DNA of 56,758 bases from a virus: the IMG/VR virus record IMGVR_UViG_3300046824_000124, positions 1 to 56,758 of that record; one strand, given 5' to 3'. A program made the position numbers and the translations under genes. Position 1 is the first letter of the stretch; every line of letters begins with the position of its first letter. This document shows, piece after piece, positions 14,297 to 23,005 of the stretch. The notes under the pieces are model-generated. The model was given only the letters and a program-made list of their open reading frames with translations, had not been told where the DNA came from and made no database searches.

Positions 14297-15655
14297 ATGA
14301 GCCGCGTCTACCTCCTGCGCCGCAAGAATAAGGTCTGGGCGCTCGGTTCGGCCACCGCCGCGCAGATGAACACCACCGTCACGAACAACATGGGCCCGGA
14401 CGGCGTGACGTGGGCAAACGCCCCCGCGGTCGTGGACGGTCGCGGGAATGTGATCGTTTCGACCGAAGACAATAGCCAGAATCACCGCTTTACGTATCTG
14501 AACATCTCTGGCTCAACATGGGCAGACTCCACGCTCAGTGAGGGATTCCTGACCCGTGGCGCGATGTGGCTCGATGACACGAACCATCTCCTGCATGTCC
14601 TGTGGACGGCGACCATTGCCAACGGCGGCGTCGTCTATCGCCGCTATCAGGTGCAGTACACGGGCAACAACATCACGGACATCGTGAGCGATAACGGCAT
14701 CACCATCGGCGGCTCGTCCACGCGCACAAACGTCGTACTGGATGATGGCGCGGGCCTGACCGTCGTCGAGCATCCCGTCCTGATCGGACTACCGGACATC
14801 AATGCGATGCTAGCGGTCTGGGGCGCGGGCGCGACGACCAAAGGCGAAGTCCGCGCCGCGATGCTGACGTTCAATACCATCAACGACGGCAAGACGCTCG
14901 CCAACTGGGTCGCGCCGGTATCGAGCAGCACGACGACGCTCGGTGCGAACACGACGCCGGCGACGGGCAGTTACAGTGCCCTTGCCGCGACGACGACGAT
15001 CACAAGCGGGAATGTGCCCTATCTCGGCATCACGCGACAGGCGAACAAGAACCTGTTTCTCGTCTACTGGGATGGCGCGGCGTACAAGTGGCTGCGCGTG
15101 ACATGGAACGCAGGATCGAGCAACTGGTCGGGCGGACTCGGCACCGCGACGACAATCTATAACGTCACACGGTCGGGGTCGGACACGGGCTATAACCTCA
15201 AGTTCCAACTGATCTCCGCGCCTTCTGAGGACGCGGCGGGCACGATGTATGTCGGTCTGGCGTCGTGGAATGGCAATACGAACGGTGATACGTGGGGCGG
15301 TGCGCGGGTAGACTCCTCCGGCACGCTGACGACATTCGATATTCACGCATGGAGCGGATCGTCGGCGGGTGGATCACCGTCGCTCTATCCGACCGGCGAT
15401 CTCGCCATTGACACGACGAGCGGGCTGCTGGTCGCGACGTACATCACGCAGACGCAGGTGATCGCGCAACTCTACAACCGGACGACGCTCGCCACGCAGG
15501 GCAGCGCGGACGTGCTGCTGACGCGCGTGTTCGATATCCCGCTCATTCTGCGCACCCGCCCGAGCGCGGGCAACCTCCTCATCTACGGGCGCGATGCGGT
15601 GAACACGCCGACGCCGCCCTATCACGGGTACGCAATCACGGTGCCGATACAGTAA
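14297..15655 (+). CDS. Probable virion protein with BNR/propeller-like repeats (452 aa)
   Basis: Repeated W-containing strands with polar turns (WADAPAVVDGRGNVIVSTED type, YLNISGSTWADS, LFLVYWDGAAYKWLRVTW, YVGLASWNGNTNGDTWG) suggest a beta-propeller such as BNR-4. Starts one base after the previous stop. Likely carbohydrate-binding or fibre-like structural protein; catalytic residues of sialidases are not evident. Confidence 0.65.
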   Translation: MSRVYLLRRKNKVWALGSATAAQMNTTVTNNMGPDGVTWANAPAVVDGRGNVIVSTEDNSQNHRFTYLNISGSTWADSTLSEGFLTRGAMWLDDTNHLLHVLWTATIANGGVVYRRYQVQYTGNNITDIVSDNGITIGGSSTRTNVVLDDGAGLTVVEHPVLIGLPDINAMLAVWGAGATTKGEVRAAMLTFNTINDGKTLANWVAPVSSSTTTLGANTTPATGSYSALAATTTITSGNVPYLGITRQANKNLFLVYWDGAAYKWLRVTWNAGSSNWSGGLGTATTIYNVTRSGSDTGYNLKFQLISAPSEDAAGTMYVGLASWNGNTNGDTWGGARVDSSGTLTTFDIHAWSGSSAGGSPSLYPTGDLAIDTTSGLLVATYITQTQVIAQLYNRTTLATQGSADVLLTRVFDIPLILRTRPSAGNLLIYGRDAVNTPTPPYHGYAITVPIQ

Positions 15656-15666
15656 GGAGAACACCC

Positions 15667-16230
15667 ATGTCACACCCCGATGGCGCGGTCGGCGCAGAGA
15701 GCGCCGTGGTCGTGAAGGAGTACCACCCGACGAAGGAAGGCGTGCGTGAGGGCGACCACGGCCGCTGGCGTGCCGATGTGCGCGTGGACAAGTACCTGGG
15801 CGATGATCGCACGCTCCACCCCAATCCCTACGATACGGTGGTGGTTGAGGACTGCAACCTCATCGTCACCAACGGCGCGAACATCATGCTCAACGCACTG
15901 ATCGTCGCGGCGAGCCCACTCTGGAACGCCACCAATGCCCGCATCGGCGTCGGTGACTCCGCAACGGCGGCTACCGCAGCCGATACTGACCTCAACGCCG
16001 CAACGAACAAACTGCGCGTCGTGGTCAACAGCATCCCGACCGTGACGACCAACGTGTTGACGGCGGTGGCGACGTTCACCACGGGTCAGGCGAACTGGGT
16101 CTGGAATGAATGGGGGCTGTTCAACGCGGCCAGCGGTGCCACGAGCATGCTGAACCACGCCGTAACGAACCTGGGTACGAAGACTTCCGCGAGTGCCTGG
16201 ACGATCACCGTGACCATCACTATCACGTAG
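15667..16230 (+). CDS. Probable virion/fibre protein (187 aa)
   Basis: Site TAAGGAGAACACCC. The C-terminal part NWVWNEWGLFNAASGATSML...GTK...WTITVTITIT matches a phage structural pattern seen in tail-fibre or baseplate-associated proteins that end in a beta strand. N-terminal 60 residues are charged (GRWRADVRVDKYLGDD). Function inferred from pattern and block context only. Confidence 0.65.
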   Translation: MSHPDGAVGAESAVVVKEYHPTKEGVREGDHGRWRADVRVDKYLGDDRTLHPNPYDTVVVEDCNLIVTNGANIMLNALIVAASPLWNATNARIGVGDSATAATAADTDLNAATNKLRVVVNSIPTVTTNVLTAVATFTTGQANWVWNEWGLFNAASGATSMLNHAVTNLGTKTSASAWTITVTITIT

Positions 16231-16238
16231 GGGTGACG

Positions 16239-16472
16239 ATGAACGCCATCAGCAACCGCGATCCCGGCGACGAACACGCCGATCCCATCAACTGCGATCT
16301 CCACATCTACATCTATCCCGACCTCCCCAAGTACCAGCACGACGGTCGCACCCACCAATACGCCTGTACCAGTGACCGCTACGACCATACCCACATCTAC
16401 GCCCACGGCGATGCCGGGGATGGAGGGGATCGCGATGGACTTGAGCGCCCTACGCACAGAGATCACGAATGA
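16239..16472 (+). CDS. His/Asp-rich small protein (77 aa)
   Basis: ATG behind GGGGTGACG; overlaps the next gene by 38 bases in another frame. Very rich in His, Asp and Tyr (LHIYIYPDLPKYQHDG). Residues 41-61 share the YxCTSD...HT...YxHGDxGD motif with the early protein at 1998-2276. Metal binding is plausible. The overlap with the next gene lowers certainty, but the shared motif argues this frame is translated. Confidence 0.6.
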   Translation: MNAISNRDPGDEHADPINCDLHIYIYPDLPKYQHDGRTHQYACTSDRYDHTHIYAHGDAGDGGDRDGLERPTHRDHE

Positions 16473-16836
16473 TCCAGCGGGCCTCGGCTACGCGGGCAAG
16501 ACGGATGCTCAGGTAGCGACCCTGATGAACGCGGTCAACCAGACGGCGAACCGCGATACGGTCAACGCCGATCAACTCATCCGCGCCATCCTGCCCGCCG
16601 ACTTCGCCGCCCTGACGCAGATTCAGTTGTCGCGCCTCTCGATCATCCTCAGCGCGGAGCCGTTCGGGGTGAACGATCCGAACATCAAGCAGATGATCGC
16701 GGACCTCTTCGCGGGCAAGACGCAGACGCTGCAAGCATTGCAAGCGTTGCAGACCTACCAGACGAGCAGGGCATTGCTCCTGTTCGGGGAGCCGGTGACG
16801 ACGGGCGACGTGCAGCGGGCGCGGGCACTGACGTAG
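16435..16836 (+). CDS. Hypothetical phage protein (133 aa)
   Basis: ATG 16435 follows GGAGGGGATCGCG. Begins LSALRTEITNDPAGLGYAGKTDAQVATLMN, a helical motif often found in small proteins encoded near fibre genes of siphoviruses. C-terminal half is Leu/Gln-rich (LQALQALQTYQTSRALLLF). Role unknown, possibly assembly. Confidence 0.72.
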   Translation: MDLSALRTEITNDPAGLGYAGKTDAQVATLMNAVNQTANRDTVNADQLIRAILPADFAALTQIQLSRLSIILSAEPFGVNDPNIKQMIADLFAGKTQTLQALQALQTYQTSRALLLFGEPVTTGDVQRARALT

Positions 16837-16852
16837 GGACGGGAGAGCGACG

Positions 16853-17293
16853 ATGGCAACCGTCAACTGGTCTACCCTGCCCGCCTCATCAAACGCGCTC
16901 ACGACCGAACTGAACTCGCTCGCCAGCGGCTCCAACAAGATCATGACCTCCTCCATCGACAACACGACGGCGGGGCACCTGTTCGCTGCGGTCGAGATGA
17001 GCGTGGCGACGCAGGGATCGGCGCGCTCGGCGGGCGCGTACATCGCCCTCTACATCGTCAAATCGGTTGACGGGACGAACTTCGAGATGGGGTCGGACTC
17101 GGTGACGCCAGGGGCAAACGCGCTCGCGGGCGTCTTCCCGCTGGATGCGGCGACGACGGCGCGGCGCGTGGCGATCATCGTGCAACTGCCGCCGACGAAA
17201 TACTATTTCCTCGTCCAGAACCAGACCGGGCAGGCGCTCGCCGCCTCCGGGAACACGCTCATCTACGCACCATTCGATGAAGTCGTAGCGTAA
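16853..17293 (+). CDS. Probable virion protein (146 aa)
   Basis: Beta-rich, with TTAGHLFAAVEMSVATQG, YIALYIVKSVDGTNFEMGSD and YYFLVQNQTGQALAASGN. Pattern resembles small phage structural proteins of jelly-roll type. Part of the block between portal and scaffold. No function beyond structural is supported. Confidence 0.68.
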   Translation: MATVNWSTLPASSNALTTELNSLASGSNKIMTSSIDNTTAGHLFAAVEMSVATQGSARSAGAYIALYIVKSVDGTNFEMGSDSVTPGANALAGVFPLDAATTARRVAIIVQLPPTKYYFLVQNQTGQALAASGNTLIYAPFDEVVA

Positions 17294-17298
17294 CTGCC

Positions 17299-19350
17299 AT
17301 GGCAGGCAGTAATCGCAATACGATCTGGATGCCGCGCCCGCCCGTTGCGGCCCCGTTCGACATCAACAATGCGTCACCGCAGGCTGAGGGGCTGGTGGCG
17401 TGGATACCGGACACACTGCGGCGAAACCCGCTCGACCAGAACCCGCTCAACGTCACGAACTCCTCCAACACGGTGGCCGCGGACGCGACGATGGGGCAGG
17501 TGTACAACCTGCCCGCCGGGTACATGGAGATCACGGCCCTCAAGCGGGCGGTGGCACTGAATACGGCGTGGTCGGTCGGCTGCTGGGTGCGCTTCAACGC
17601 CGTCACGGGCACGCAGACCGTCGTCGGCGCGGCGAACCAGTCGGTCGGCACGGGGGCAGTGCATATCGCCTCGCGTTCGGCGGGGTCGATCAAAGTCGAG
17701 AAGCCCTCCGCCGCCTTGCTGGTGGATAGCGGTGTCACGCCATCAACGAACACGTGGTATCACGTCCTGTACGTCTACGATGGCACGAACCGCATCTATG
17801 TCAACGGCGTGCAGAAGGCGACGAGCGCGACGGCGGAAATCGCCAACACGCCGACCGCGATCAACATCGGTCGCTACCACGACGCGGGCTTCACGGGTGA
17901 CACGCTCAACGGGCGTGTCATCGATGTGCGCTACTACAATATCGCGGTGCCCGCCGCCGTCGTCTGGCAGATGTGGGCAGCACAGACGCGCTACGAGCTG
18001 TGGCGACCGCTCGCGCCGCTCTTCGCCTTCCCAACGGGCGGCGGCGGCACATCGGTCAGCGACTCTGACACCGGCACGGGCGCGGATGCCGTCTCGGGCA
18101 TTGCCCTCAGTCGCGCCGATAGCGCGGTAGTCAGTGAGGGCGCATCCCTCACGGATACGACGACGGCTGCGGATAGCGGCACGGTTGCCGAATCGCAGGC
18201 CATCGCGCTCGCCCATGCCGATACAGGCACGGGCGCGGATACCGCAACGACGATTGCCCTCGCCCATGCGGACAGCGGCACCGTTGCCGATAGTGCGACG
18301 GGCATCGCGCTCAGTCGCGCAGAGAGCGGATCGGGCGCCGATTCCGTATCGGGCATCGCGTTTACTGCCACCGACGCAGGAACGGTCGCTGACAGCGCGA
18401 CGATCACCGTTCCCATTTCGTCGTCAGATAGCGGCACCATCGCGGACGCAGTAACCGGCCTCGCCCTTACGGCCACCGATGCGGCGTCAGGCACCGAGGG
18501 CGCGACACTCACCGCCACACTCACCGTCGCTGATGCCGGCACCGTTACGGACACTGCCAGTGGGATTGCGCTGACCGCAGCGGATAGCGGCGCAGGCGCT
18601 GAGAGCGCCACCATCAGCGTCCCGGTTAGCGCATCCGATAGCGGTAGTGTTGCCAATGCCGTAGCGGGCATCGCCCTGGCGAGTACGGACAGCGGCGCGG
18701 TTGCCGATGCTGCCAGCCTGACCGCCACCGTCACCGCCGCCGATAGCGGCACCGTCACCGAAGGGCAGACGGTCTCCGCACCCGGCAACCCCACGGGCGC
18801 CGATAGCGGCACCGTGGCGGATGCGGCCACCATCGCCAGTGCTGTTACTGCGGCGGAGAGCGCCGTTGGCACCGACGCCGTTCAGCAGATCGCCCTGGCG
18901 CGCAACGACGCGGGCACCGGAGCAGACGCGGCAGCCATCGCGCTGAGTGCTGCCGAGAACGCGACGGCGACCGATACTGCCAGCAGTGCCGCGGCAATCA
19001 CCCATGCGGATGCCGCGACGGGCACGGACGCACTCGTCGGTATCGCGCTCGCCCGCGGTGATACGGCAACCGTTGCCGATGGTGCGATGGTCACGGCGGT
19101 CACGCTCATCACCGCGAACGATCACGGCACCGTCACGGATGCCGCGTCGATCTTCGGAAGCGTCATCACCATCGGCACGATCACGGCGGGTGTGGGCGTG
19201 GCGAATACCATCACTGCTGGCGTCGGCATCATGACAGGGCTTGAGGCCGACGCGGGCCGCATCACGACCATCAACGGCGATGCCGATACCTTGACGGACC
19301 TCGAAGCGGACACGGCACTCGTGACGACGATCACGGCGGGGGTGGGATAG
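17299..19350 (+). CDS. LamG-domain repeat protein, probable fibre/adhesin (683 aa)
   Basis: Residues about 20-235 form a LamG/concanavalin-like domain (WSVGCWVRF, WYHVLYVYDGTNRIYVNG, INIGRYHD...GRVIDVRYYN), a glycan-binding fold. Residues about 250-640 are some 20 degenerate repeats of roughly 20 residues with core DSGTVADxAxxIAL. The C-terminus has TAGVG and ITTI...LTDLEAD repeats. Ala/Thr/Ser/Asp-rich and almost without Lys, Cys or aromatics in the repeats: an extended stalk. Likely a surface fibre presenting a lectin head. Confidence 0.78.
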   Translation: MAGSNRNTIWMPRPPVAAPFDINNASPQAEGLVAWIPDTLRRNPLDQNPLNVTNSSNTVAADATMGQVYNLPAGYMEITALKRAVALNTAWSVGCWVRFNAVTGTQTVVGAANQSVGTGAVHIASRSAGSIKVEKPSAALLVDSGVTPSTNTWYHVLYVYDGTNRIYVNGVQKATSATAEIANTPTAINIGRYHDAGFTGDTLNGRVIDVRYYNIAVPAAVVWQMWAAQTRYELWRPLAPLFAFPTGGGGTSVSDSDTGTGADAVSGIALSRADSAVVSEGASLTDTTTAADSGTVAESQAIALAHADTGTGADTATTIALAHADSGTVADSATGIALSRAESGSGADSVSGIAFTATDAGTVADSATITVPISSSDSGTIADAVTGLALTATDAASGTEGATLTATLTVADAGTVTDTASGIALTAADSGAGAESATISVPVSASDSGSVANAVAGIALASTDSGAVADAASLTATVTAADSGTVTEGQTVSAPGNPTGADSGTVADAATIASAVTAAESAVGTDAVQQIALARNDAGTGADAAAIALSAAENATATDTASSAAAITHADAATGTDALVGIALARGDTATVADGAMVTAVTLITANDHGTVTDAASIFGSVITIGTITAGVGVANTITAGVGIMTGLEADAGRITTINGDADTLTDLEADTALVTTITAGVG

Positions 19351-19665
19351 ATGGCGACCTTCAGTGCCACGCTCGGTGACGTCGTGCGGATCGGCAAAGC
19401 GCCGACGCCTATTCTCATCAAAGACGTGAGCGGCAATCTCGTTGATCCCACTACGATCACCGTCACGGCCCTGCGACCGGATGGCACGATGGCATCGCCG
19501 CCGCCGACCGCGGTGCATGAAAGCCTGGGCACCTATCACGTGGATTACGAACCGCCCGTGGAGCGCACGATGGCGGGGCTGCACCGCATCCGCATCGTCA
19601 CGGCCGGCCCGGACGCCGCGTTCGAGTTGGCGATCTGGATTGATCCGTCGCCCTTTGCACCATAG
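19351..19665 (+). CDS. Probable virion-associated protein (104 aa)
   Basis: Starts right at the stop of the LamG protein (TAGATGG). Ig-like/beta protein: DVVRIG, VDPTTITVTALRPDG, GTYHVDYEPP, IVTAGPDAAFELAIWI. Such short beta-sandwich proteins are common next to phage fibre genes. Function unknown. Confidence 0.7.
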   Translation: MATFSATLGDVVRIGKAPTPILIKDVSGNLVDPTTITVTALRPDGTMASPPPTAVHESLGTYHVDYEPPVERTMAGLHRIRIVTAGPDAAFELAIWIDPSPFAP

Positions 19666-19677
19666 GAGTATGACGCC

Positions 19678-19836
19678 ATGAACACGACACACGCCGGCGT
19701 TGCCTTCCTGATCGCAGCCATCGCCTTCGTGATTATCGGCATCGCGAAGCTTGTCCCGCCGCGCAACAATTGGACGGGGGCGGTGACGGACTTCGCGTTG
19801 GCGGTCCTGAGCGTCGGGCTGCTCCTGACGCAGTGA
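19678..19836 (+). CDS. Small two-pass membrane protein (52 aa)
   Basis: ATG behind GGAGTATGACGCC. Two hydrophobic segments (AGVAFLIAAIAFVIIGIAKL and FALAVLSVGLLL) joined by a PPRNNW turn. Overlaps the next start (TGATG). An unexpected membrane protein among virion genes; could be a small holin-like or superinfection-related protein. Confidence 0.6.
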   Translation: MNTTHAGVAFLIAAIAFVIIGIAKLVPPRNNWTGAVTDFALAVLSVGLLLTQ

Positions 19837-19955
19837 TGGCACTCTACATCATCCCCTACCGCTGGATAGAACGCGGCAAGCAATACGTGCTGTATCTGCC
19901 GTTTGCACGCCGTGAGGACGCGGACCGGTTCCGCGAACAAGTGGGTATTCACTGA
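19836..19955 (+). CDS. Very small hypothetical protein (39 aa)
   Basis: ATG overlaps the stop of the membrane protein. Sequence IIPYRWIERGKQYVLYLPF then a charged helix (REDADRFREQVG). Translational coupling and a stop just before the scaffold leader make it plausible. Function unknown. Confidence 0.5.
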   Translation: MALYIIPYRWIERGKQYVLYLPFARREDADRFREQVGIH

Positions 19956-19970
19956 AAAGGAGCCATCGTA

Positions 19971-20585
19971 GTGAGCACGACAACAACCGACCCGACCACC
20001 CAGACCGGAACCGTGCCGGGAACCAACGAAGGTGGTCAGACGGGGAGCGCACCGCCAGCTCAGCCACAAGGCGGGGACGACAAGACCTTTTCCCAGCAGG
20101 CCGTCAACGCACTCATCGGGGCGCGGTTGAAAGAGGCGCGCCAGCAATGGGAGAAGGATCAGAAGGACGCCGCCGAAACCGCCGAGGCGGAAAGGCGCGG
20201 CGACTATGAGACGGCGCTCGCCAAAGAGCGGGAGAAGGCCGCCGCTGCCGAGCGCGAGCGGGACGAAACGAAGCGCCTTGCGAATGAGCGCATCATCCGC
20301 AGTGAGATCCGCTCCATCGCCACTGAACTCCGCTTCGCGGACCCCGCCGATGCCTACCGCTTTGTGGACATGGCCGCCGTGAACGTTGATGACGCCGGCG
20401 AGCCAACGAACGTCAAGGCGCTACTGGAGAAGCTGGCGAAGGACAAGCCGTATCTCCTCGGTGGCGCACCGCAGGGCGGGGCACACATCCCCGGCACGCC
20501 GAACGCCTCGCAGATGACACAAGATGAGTTCCGCGCTCAGGAGAAGGAGCGCGCGCTCCGCTCCGGCAAGTACGCGGCACTCTGA
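19971..20585 (+). CDS. Scaffold protein
   Basis: 204 residues, GTG start after AAAGGAGCCATCGTA. Disordered Thr/Gly/Pro N-terminus, long charged coiled coil (residues about 40-110: LKEARQQWEKDQKDAAETAEAE type), then helices and a basic C-terminus. This is the phage scaffold (DUF4355-like) pattern; it lies two genes before the major capsid gene. Directs procapsid assembly and is later released. Confidence 0.85.
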   Translation: MSTTTTDPTTQTGTVPGTNEGGQTGSAPPAQPQGGDDKTFSQQAVNALIGARLKEARQQWEKDQKDAAETAEAERRGDYETALAKEREKAAAAERERDETKRLANERIIRSEIRSIATELRFADPADAYRFVDMAAVNVDDAGEPTNVKALLEKLAKDKPYLLGGAPQGGAHIPGTPNASQMTQDEFRAQEKERALRSGKYAAL

Positions 20586-20632
20586 ACCCACTGATGTAAA
20601 CGATAGATATCAGAGCAAAAGGAGTCTTCATC

Positions 20633-21028
20633 ATGGCTGAGATCACGCGCGTTGGCATCCCGTCACTCGCTTCTCTCCTCCTCCCGGCGAACTGCAAGCA
20701 TACCGGCCTGTACGCGGGCGAGGCGCTACTCGCGGGTGACGCCTGCTATATCAAGGCGGCCGACAACAAGGTCTGGAAGAGCACCGGCGCTGCGGCGAAC
20801 GCAGCAGCGGTCGTGGACGGCTTCGCGGCCCTTCCCGCACCGGTGGGCGAGGCAGTGACGTTGGTCTTCAACTGCACGATTCAGTACGGCGGCGTGGTCG
20901 CCGCGACCCCGATGTACCTCTCCGGCACAGTGCCGGGCGGTCTCGCGGATGCGGCATCCACGGGCGGTACAACGGTCATCGCCAAGGCGGTTGACACCAC
21001 GCGCATCTACGTGCAGAAGAGTTATTGA
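20633..21028 (+). CDS. Capsid decoration protein
   Basis: 131 residues, site AAAAGGAGTCTTCATC. Small beta protein with AGEALLAGDACYIKAADNKVWKS and YGGVVAATPMYLSGTVPGGLAD, the pattern of head-decoration proteins of the DUF2190 kind. Between scaffold and major capsid, as expected. Stabilises the expanded capsid. Confidence 0.72.
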   Translation: MAEITRVGIPSLASLLLPANCKHTGLYAGEALLAGDACYIKAADNKVWKSTGAAANAAAVVDGFAALPAPVGEAVTLVFNCTIQYGGVVAATPMYLSGTVPGGLADAASTGGTTVIAKAVDTTRIYVQKSY

Positions 21029-21041
21029 GTGAGGTATGGCG

Positions 21042-21140
21042 ATGAGTGATCGGGACATCTACCTCGTCATCCGTCGCGCCATCCTCGCCGTCCTCGGTGC
21101 GTTCGACAAGCGGTTCAACGTCACCACGACAGAAAAGTAA
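21042..21140 (+). CDS. Amphipathic micropeptide (32 aa), paralogue of 24411-24518
   Basis: ATG 21042 with GAGG seven bases upstream (ATG 21036 also in frame). Core I-R-R-A-I-x-x-V-L-x-A-F-D-x-x-F is shared with the 35-residue peptide encoded at 24411. Predicted single amphipathic helix and a Thr-rich tail ending in EK. Sits just before the major capsid gene. Function unknown. Confidence 0.55.
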   Translation: MSDRDIYLVIRRAILAVLGAFDKRFNVTTTEK

Positions 21141-21249
21141 ACAACCCATCGGCCACCGATCCCTCGCGGGACGCTCGCCATGACATGAGGGCCACCGTCG
21201 CGTTATGCGCGCTCGCTCCTCTCGGTTCACCACCAGAGGAGCATTGCAC

Positions 21250-22311
21250 GTGCCAAACTATGGAACCTTTACCAGCCTGGATACCCTGGCAACACTGAGC
21301 AACACGACGGTGGCACAACTCGGCGAGGACACGGCATTCGCGGCTATCGACGCCGCGCTCGCCGCGCACAACGCTATCATGCAGGATCTCCTGTCGTCGC
21401 TTGTGGATCGGACGACGGACCGGTTGCGCCGCTACGGTGGTCCCGCCAACATGGCGATGGACGAGATCGATGAGATGGGCACGCCGGACGCGCAGAAGGT
21501 GGCGGCCGGGAGCAATGTCGGCTTCCCCCTGCGCCTCTACGGCGGTTCGCTCCAGTGGACGCGCAAGGCGTTCCAGAACATGATGGCGAACGAGTTCGCC
21601 GCGCAGGTGACGGGCATGATGGATGCGGACAAGAACGTCGTTATCCGCCAGATCAAGCGCGCGATCTACACGCCGACGAATAACACGACGTACGTGGACC
21701 GCCTGGTGGACGGCGTGGTGCTCCCCCTGCGGGCGCTCGTCAATGCTGATAGCCAGCCCTTGCCGCTCGGCCCGAACGGTGAGGTATTCACCGCGTCATC
21801 GCACACGCACTATCTGGCCAACGCAACCTATACCGCTGCGTCCCTGACTTCGCTCATCTCAACGGTGACGGAGCACTACGGCAACGGCAACATCATCGTC
21901 TGCATCAACCAGGCGGACGAGGCGGCCACCCGCGGCTTCACGGGTTTTGTCGCCTACATCGACCCGCGGCTGATGAACCTGACGACGGCGATCACGGCGC
22001 GTGACTCGCTCGACAATCTGGTGAACATCTACAATCGGCGCATCGGCCTCTTCGCGGGCGCGGAAATCTGGGTCAAGCCGTGGGTACTCTCCGGCTATCC
22101 GTTCTGCTACCTCGAAGGGCAGCCGAAGCCGCTCGTCATGCGCACCCGTCCCACCGGCGGCGGCGACCTGTCGCTCGTCTTCGAGGACGAAGAGCATCCC
22201 CTGCGCGCACGGACGTATGAGCGCGAGTTCGGGATCAGTGTATGGAATCGCACTAATGGCGCGGTTCTCGATAATGCGCACGGCTCGTACACGGCGCCGA
22301 CCATTACCTAA
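21250..22311 (+). CDS. Major capsid protein
   Basis: 353 residues from GTG 21250 behind AGAGGAGCATTGCAC. Order scaffold, decoration, capsid supports the call. Contains GFPLRLYGGSLQWTRKAF, a QIKRAIYTPT segment, IIVCINQADEAATRGF and the C-terminal ARTYEREFGISVWNRTNGAVL, typical of HK97-fold capsid proteins of siphoviruses that lack an encoded maturation protease. No protease gene is seen. Confidence 0.88.
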   Translation: MPNYGTFTSLDTLATLSNTTVAQLGEDTAFAAIDAALAAHNAIMQDLLSSLVDRTTDRLRRYGGPANMAMDEIDEMGTPDAQKVAAGSNVGFPLRLYGGSLQWTRKAFQNMMANEFAAQVTGMMDADKNVVIRQIKRAIYTPTNNTTYVDRLVDGVVLPLRALVNADSQPLPLGPNGEVFTASSHTHYLANATYTAASLTSLISTVTEHYGNGNIIVCINQADEAATRGFTGFVAYIDPRLMNLTTAITARDSLDNLVNIYNRRIGLFAGAEIWVKPWVLSGYPFCYLEGQPKPLVMRTRPTGGGDLSLVFEDEEHPLRARTYEREFGISVWNRTNGAVLDNAHGSYTAPTIT

Positions 22312-22361
22312 GCATGTCCTACGGATCGCTGACTAGCGACAACACAGAACGGAGCAGAATC

Positions 22362-22565
22362 GTGGCAGAGCGGAAAGAACAGCAGCCCCAGGTGCAGCCG
22401 CAGGACGATCAGTTCCAGCGCGTCTCACGGGCAACCGCCGAGGCGCAGCAGGAAGCGGAGAAGTTGCAACTGGACGAGACCGAACCGGGCGGCCGGTATG
22501 TGGTTGGCGATCAGGTCGTCAACAGCGAAGGCGAGCCCGTCAAGGACACGAAGAAGGACGAGTAG
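22362..22565 (+). CDS. Small hydrophilic head-region protein (67 aa)
   Basis: GTG 22362 after CGGAGCAGAATC; an ATG at 22314, 2 bases past the capsid stop, would add 16 residues but has no site. Gln/Glu-rich helix (QPQDDQFQRVSRATAEAQQEAEKL) then RYVVGDQVVNSEGEPV, like the small proteins found between capsid and connector genes. Function unknown. Confidence 0.65.
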   Translation: MAERKEQQPQVQPQDDQFQRVSRATAEAQQEAEKLQLDETEPGGRYVVGDQVVNSEGEPVKDTKKDE

Positions 22566-22570
22566 CCACA

Positions 22571-23005
22571 ATGCCCGCACCACTCAGCTATACCGAAGCC
22601 GAGCTTGCCGCCTACATGATCGCGACCCTCGCGGACGTGGCGACGGCGTTGGGATTGACCGCTGCCAGCACGCAGATCACCGAGGCGGTCTATGCCACTG
22701 AGATGGCGTGTGTGGTCACGGACATCGTGACGGCGACGGATATGGCGATGGTGCGGGCCATCGGTGCGCGTGAGGCGTGGCGCGTGGCAATGCGATCAGC
22801 AGCGTCTCGGTATGACGCCGCCATCGCCGGTGGCCCCAGTGCCCGCCGCTCGCAACTCTATGCCCAATGCCGGGATAACTATCTTGCTGCCGTGACGGAC
22901 GCGGGCGCATATGACACCGTAGGCAACGTGATTGGTGTCGCCAGCGTCACCTATGCACCCGATGTCTACGGGCCGCTGAATGCAACAACGGATGAGTTTG
23001 GATGA
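22571..23005 (+). CDS. Head-tail connector (adaptor) protein
   Basis: 144 residues, helical with acidic and small residues, overlapping the next gene by ATGA. Position just after the capsid gene and before a head-closure/gp10-like pair is that of the gp6/gp15-type adaptor that binds the portal. Call rests mainly on gene order. Confidence 0.65.
   Translation: MPAPLSYTEAELAAYMIATLADVATALGLTAASTQITEAVYATEMACVVTDIVTATDMAMVRAIGAREAWRVAMRSAASRYDAAIAGGPSARRSQLYAQCRDNYLAAVTDAGAYDTVGNVIGVASVTYAPDVYGPLNATTDEFG

Noticed and set aside
18487-19842. Antisense open frame of 451 codons under the repeat protein gene
   Set aside because: Its codons mirror the Ala/Thr/Asp repeats of the sense gene and give an Arg/Gly/Asp-rich product without domains or a ribosome-binding site.
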